Part shown: one piece after another, positions 62,229 through 64,000 of the stretch
How positions within the stretch are numbered: position 1 is the stretch's first letter
How the letters are laid out: each line of letters begins with the position of its first letter
Assembly (NCBI GenBank): GCA_963806015.1
Contig: CAWDWM010000010.1
Location: forward strand, 248,001 to 312,000
DNA: 64,000 bases
From: JAOPZW01 sp963806015
GTDB taxonomy: Bacteria; Actinomycetota; Thermoleophilia; Solirubrobacterales; Solirubrobacteraceae
Direction of reading: 5' to 3'
Position numbers and translations under genes: made by a program
Notes under the pieces: model-generated
What the model was told of the DNA's origin: nothing
Database searches by the model: none
Seen by the model: only the letters and a program-made list of their open reading frames with translations

Positions 62229-63578
62229 TTAGTGGTGCCTGTGCCCGCCGCCGACCGTCGAGAAGCTGTAGACGGTGGTGGACGCGTACGGCGTCCCCGG
62301 GTCCACTTCGGTCGAGGGGAAGTTGGCCTTGTTCGGCGAGTCGGGGAAGTGCTGGGTCTCCAGCGCCAGCCCGTCGCCCTGGCGGTACTGGTGGCCGCTC
62401 GTGCCGTAGAGCGTGCCGTCGAGGAAGTTGCCCGAGTAGAACTGGATCCCGGGCTGGTCGGTGGTGATCGTCAGCTCACGCCCGCTGGACGGGTCGACGA
62501 GCTGCGCGGCCAGGTTCAGGCTCGGCTTCGAGCCACCGCCGCCGTGGTGGCGGATCTTCGCGCGCGCGCTGGGCTGGTTGAGCACCCAGTTGTGGTCGTA
62601 GCCGCGGCCGAACACCAGCTGCTGGTCGTTGCCGCGGATGCGCTCGCCGATCGCGTGGAACTGCGTGAAGTCGAACGGCGTGCCCACGACGCTGGGGGTC
62701 GTGCCGTCCGGGATGAGGTTCACGTCGACGGGCGTGAACTTGCTCGCGTTGAGCTTGAGCAGGTGGTCGTAGATCGTCCCCGAGCCCTCGCCGGCCAGGT
62801 TCCAGTAGGAGTGGTTGGTGAGGTTGAGGACCGTCGGCGCGGTGGTCGTCGCCGCGTAGTCGAAGCGCAGGTTGTTGCGCTTGTCCAGCGTGAAGGTGAC
62901 CGACACGTCGACGTCGCCGGGGTACCCGGTGCACGTCGCCGGGGTCGTGCAGCCCTCGCCGGCCGGGCTGTGGCGCGACAGCTTCAGCCCGACGGTGTTG
63001 CCGTTCGGCGGGATCTCGGTGGCGGTCCACATGCGCTTGTCGAAGCCCACGTTGCCGCCGTGGAGGCTGGCGACGCCGTTGTTCGCGTCGAGCGTGTACG
63101 TGTTGCCGCCGAGCACGAACCCCGGAGGCTGCCCGGCCTGGCCGCCCACCGGGCCGATGCGGTTGCCGTAGCGGCCGATGAGCGCGCCGAAGTACGGGTT
63201 GCTCTTGACGTACGCGGCGTTGGTGTAGCCGTCGATGTTGGCGAAGCCGAGGGTGACGTTGGTCTCGCGGCCGCGCCTGTCGGGGACGCTCAGCGACTGG
63301 ATGACGCCGCCGTAGTCGAGGATCGAGACCGACATGCCGCGCCCGTTGGTGAGCGTGTAGTTGGTGACCGCGGCGCCGGCGTCGGCGGGCGCGGTGGCCG
63401 GCAGGTTGCCGAAGCTCGACGACGTGATGCTTAGGCCGTTGGAGTGGTTCGGCCCGTGGCGATGCTTGGACGTCTTCTTCGCCATGGCCGGCGCGGCGAC
63501 CATTCCGGCGACGAGGACGACCAGGAGCGCGCAGATGGCTGCGCGCATGTGCCTCATTGAGAGGCGGGACTCCGTCAT
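62229..63578 (-). CDS. Secreted aldose 1-epimerase
   Basis: 449 residues at most; a signal peptide (cut after APAMA) shows export, with ATG at about 63548 also possible. The galactose mutarotase fold shows ALIGRYGNRIG, HGGNVGFDKRMW, NLTNHSYWNLAG and the catalytic glutamate in ETQHFPDSPN. Interconverts alpha and beta forms of free sugars outside the cell. Confidence 0.92.
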   Translation of the reverse strand: MTESRLSMRHMRAAICALLVVLVAGMVAAPAMAKKTSKHRHGPNHSNGLSITSSSFGNLPATAPADAGAAVTNYTLTNGRGMSVSILDYGGVIQSLSVPDRRGRETNVTLGFANIDGYTNAAYVKSNPYFGALIGRYGNRIGPVGGQAGQPPGFVLGGNTYTLDANNGVASLHGGNVGFDKRMWTATEIPPNGNTVGLKLSRHSPAGEGCTTPATCTGYPGDVDVSVTFTLDKRNNLRFDYAATTTAPTVLNLTNHSYWNLAGEGSGTIYDHLLKLNASKFTPVDVNLIPDGTTPSVVGTPFDFTQFHAIGERIRGNDQQLVFGRGYDHNWVLNQPSARAKIRHHGGGGSKPSLNLAAQLVDPSSGRELTITTDQPGIQFYSGNFLDGTLYGTSGHQYRQGDGLALETQHFPDSPNKANFPSTEVDPGTPYASTTVYSFSTVGGGHRHH

Positions 63579-63621
63579 GACTCCTCCTGGGGTGGGTGGA
63601 TGAGTGCCATTGCCATTGCCA

Positions 63622-64000
63622 TCAGAAGCCGGCCGCGATCAACCCGCAGCGGCCGGTGAACGAGGCGCCGGGCTCGAGTACGACGAGCCCTTCGCCCGAG
63701 TTGAACGCGTCGGGAGCGCACGTCATCGGCTCGACGGCGATCGCGGCGTCCGCGGTGAAGACCTGGACGAAGCGAAAGCGCTCGTCCATCCAGACGGTGA
63801 GCTGACCCGCGCCGGCGTGGGAGCCGACCCGCACGCGGGCGACGCCGGCCGGGCTGCGGCCGAGATCGCCGAAGCATGCGTCCACGCGCAACGCGCCCAG
63901 GCGCCGGGCGCGGCGGAAGTCGAGCTCGGTCCCGTCGACCGGCGCGGCCGGGCCGGACGGCAGCAGCCGTTCGTCGACCGGCACATGCGTCCCGGCGGGA
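63622..64000 (-). CDS. Aldose 1-epimerase-like protein, 5' end outside window
   Basis: Only the last 126 residues are visible: PVDERLLPSG, LTVWMDERFRFVQVFTAD, AIAVEPMTCAPDAFNSGEGLVVLEPGASFTG. The frame stays open to the window edge, and GTG at 63984 is inside the fold, so the gene continues beyond. It resembles the C-terminal half of galactose mutarotase-like enzymes, with the active-site glutamate in VEPMTCAPDAF. Confidence 0.82.
   Translation of the reverse strand, partial: PAGTHVPVDERLLPSGPAAPVDGTELDFRRARRLGALRVDACFGDLGRSPAGVARVRVGSHAGAGQLTVWMDERFRFVQVFTADAAIAVEPMTCAPDAFNSGEGLVVLEPGASFTGRCGLIAAGF

Overview
The window is very GC-rich, with dense gene packing, many GTG starts and ATGA-type start/stop overlaps. 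It carries no rRNA, tRNA, CRISPR array or transposase that I can see. Gene content (form I carbon monoxide dehydrogenase, SpoIIE-type phosphatases with STAS and HATPase partners, LigD-type repair parts, DUF427, DUF899 and DUF421 proteins, LLM flavin oxidoreductases) fits a soil actinobacterium. I infer Thermoleophilia/Solirubrobacterales from overall style; no marker gene proves this.

Layout. 1-982: 3' part of a GT4 glycosyltransferase. 976-1510: a non-coding block of hairpins and repeats that looks like a MITE-type element. 1511-5095: leftward stress-signalling group (STAS protein, beta-propeller, SpoIIE phosphatase, YihY membrane protein). 5252-11668: rightward genes including a presenilin-like membrane protein, a MarR/MFS pair, an M19 dipeptidase, a holin-like protein and DUF427. 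11655-22858: the carbon monoxide oxidation region. Its leftward core reads XdhC-YHS fusion, predicted promoter, five short single-pass membrane proteins, coxM, coxS, coxL (form I motif AYRCSFR), a MocA-CoxD fusion, a frameshifted coxE, a small zinc-knuckle protein and a stand-alone CoxL-like mini-protein. coxG and a zinc-ribbon protein follow beyond a convergent yceI gene.

22914-34797 is mixed: FG-GAP propeller, lipoprotein esterase, HATPase plus PAS-GAF-SpoIIE phosphatase, DUF421, an ATP-dependent DNA ligase, LLM oxidoreductase with a hydrolase, a GMC oxidoreductase remnant and a MetE-like protein. 34772-42582 is a leftward exopolysaccharide locus: glmS, deacetylase, processive GT2, a tiny membrane protein, a second deacetylase and two GH16-like proteins. 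Together these resemble a poly-N-acetylglucosamine-type pathway. 42850-52935 holds an LLM oxidoreductase, a CarH-like B12 photoreceptor domain without a DNA-binding domain, RraA-like and aminotransferase genes, DUF899, an NHL propeller, a zinc-ribbon membrane protein, two VWA/PPC-type surface proteins and a LigD phosphoesterase. 52936-53287 is non-coding with three hairpins. 53288-64000 holds an ATP-grasp plus two esterases, an MBL hydrolase, a Kup potassium transporter, a serine hydrolase, a PEP-mutase family protein and two aldose epimerases (the last cut by the window edge).

The strongest lead is the cox region. A bona fide form I CO dehydrogenase is translationally coupled to five uncharacterised membrane-anchored helical proteins, and it is accompanied by two unusual maturation fusions and a CoxL-derived mini-protein that has lost the cofactor-binding glutamine/glycine motif. 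This could be an undescribed membrane-docking and Mo/Cu-cofactor assembly module.
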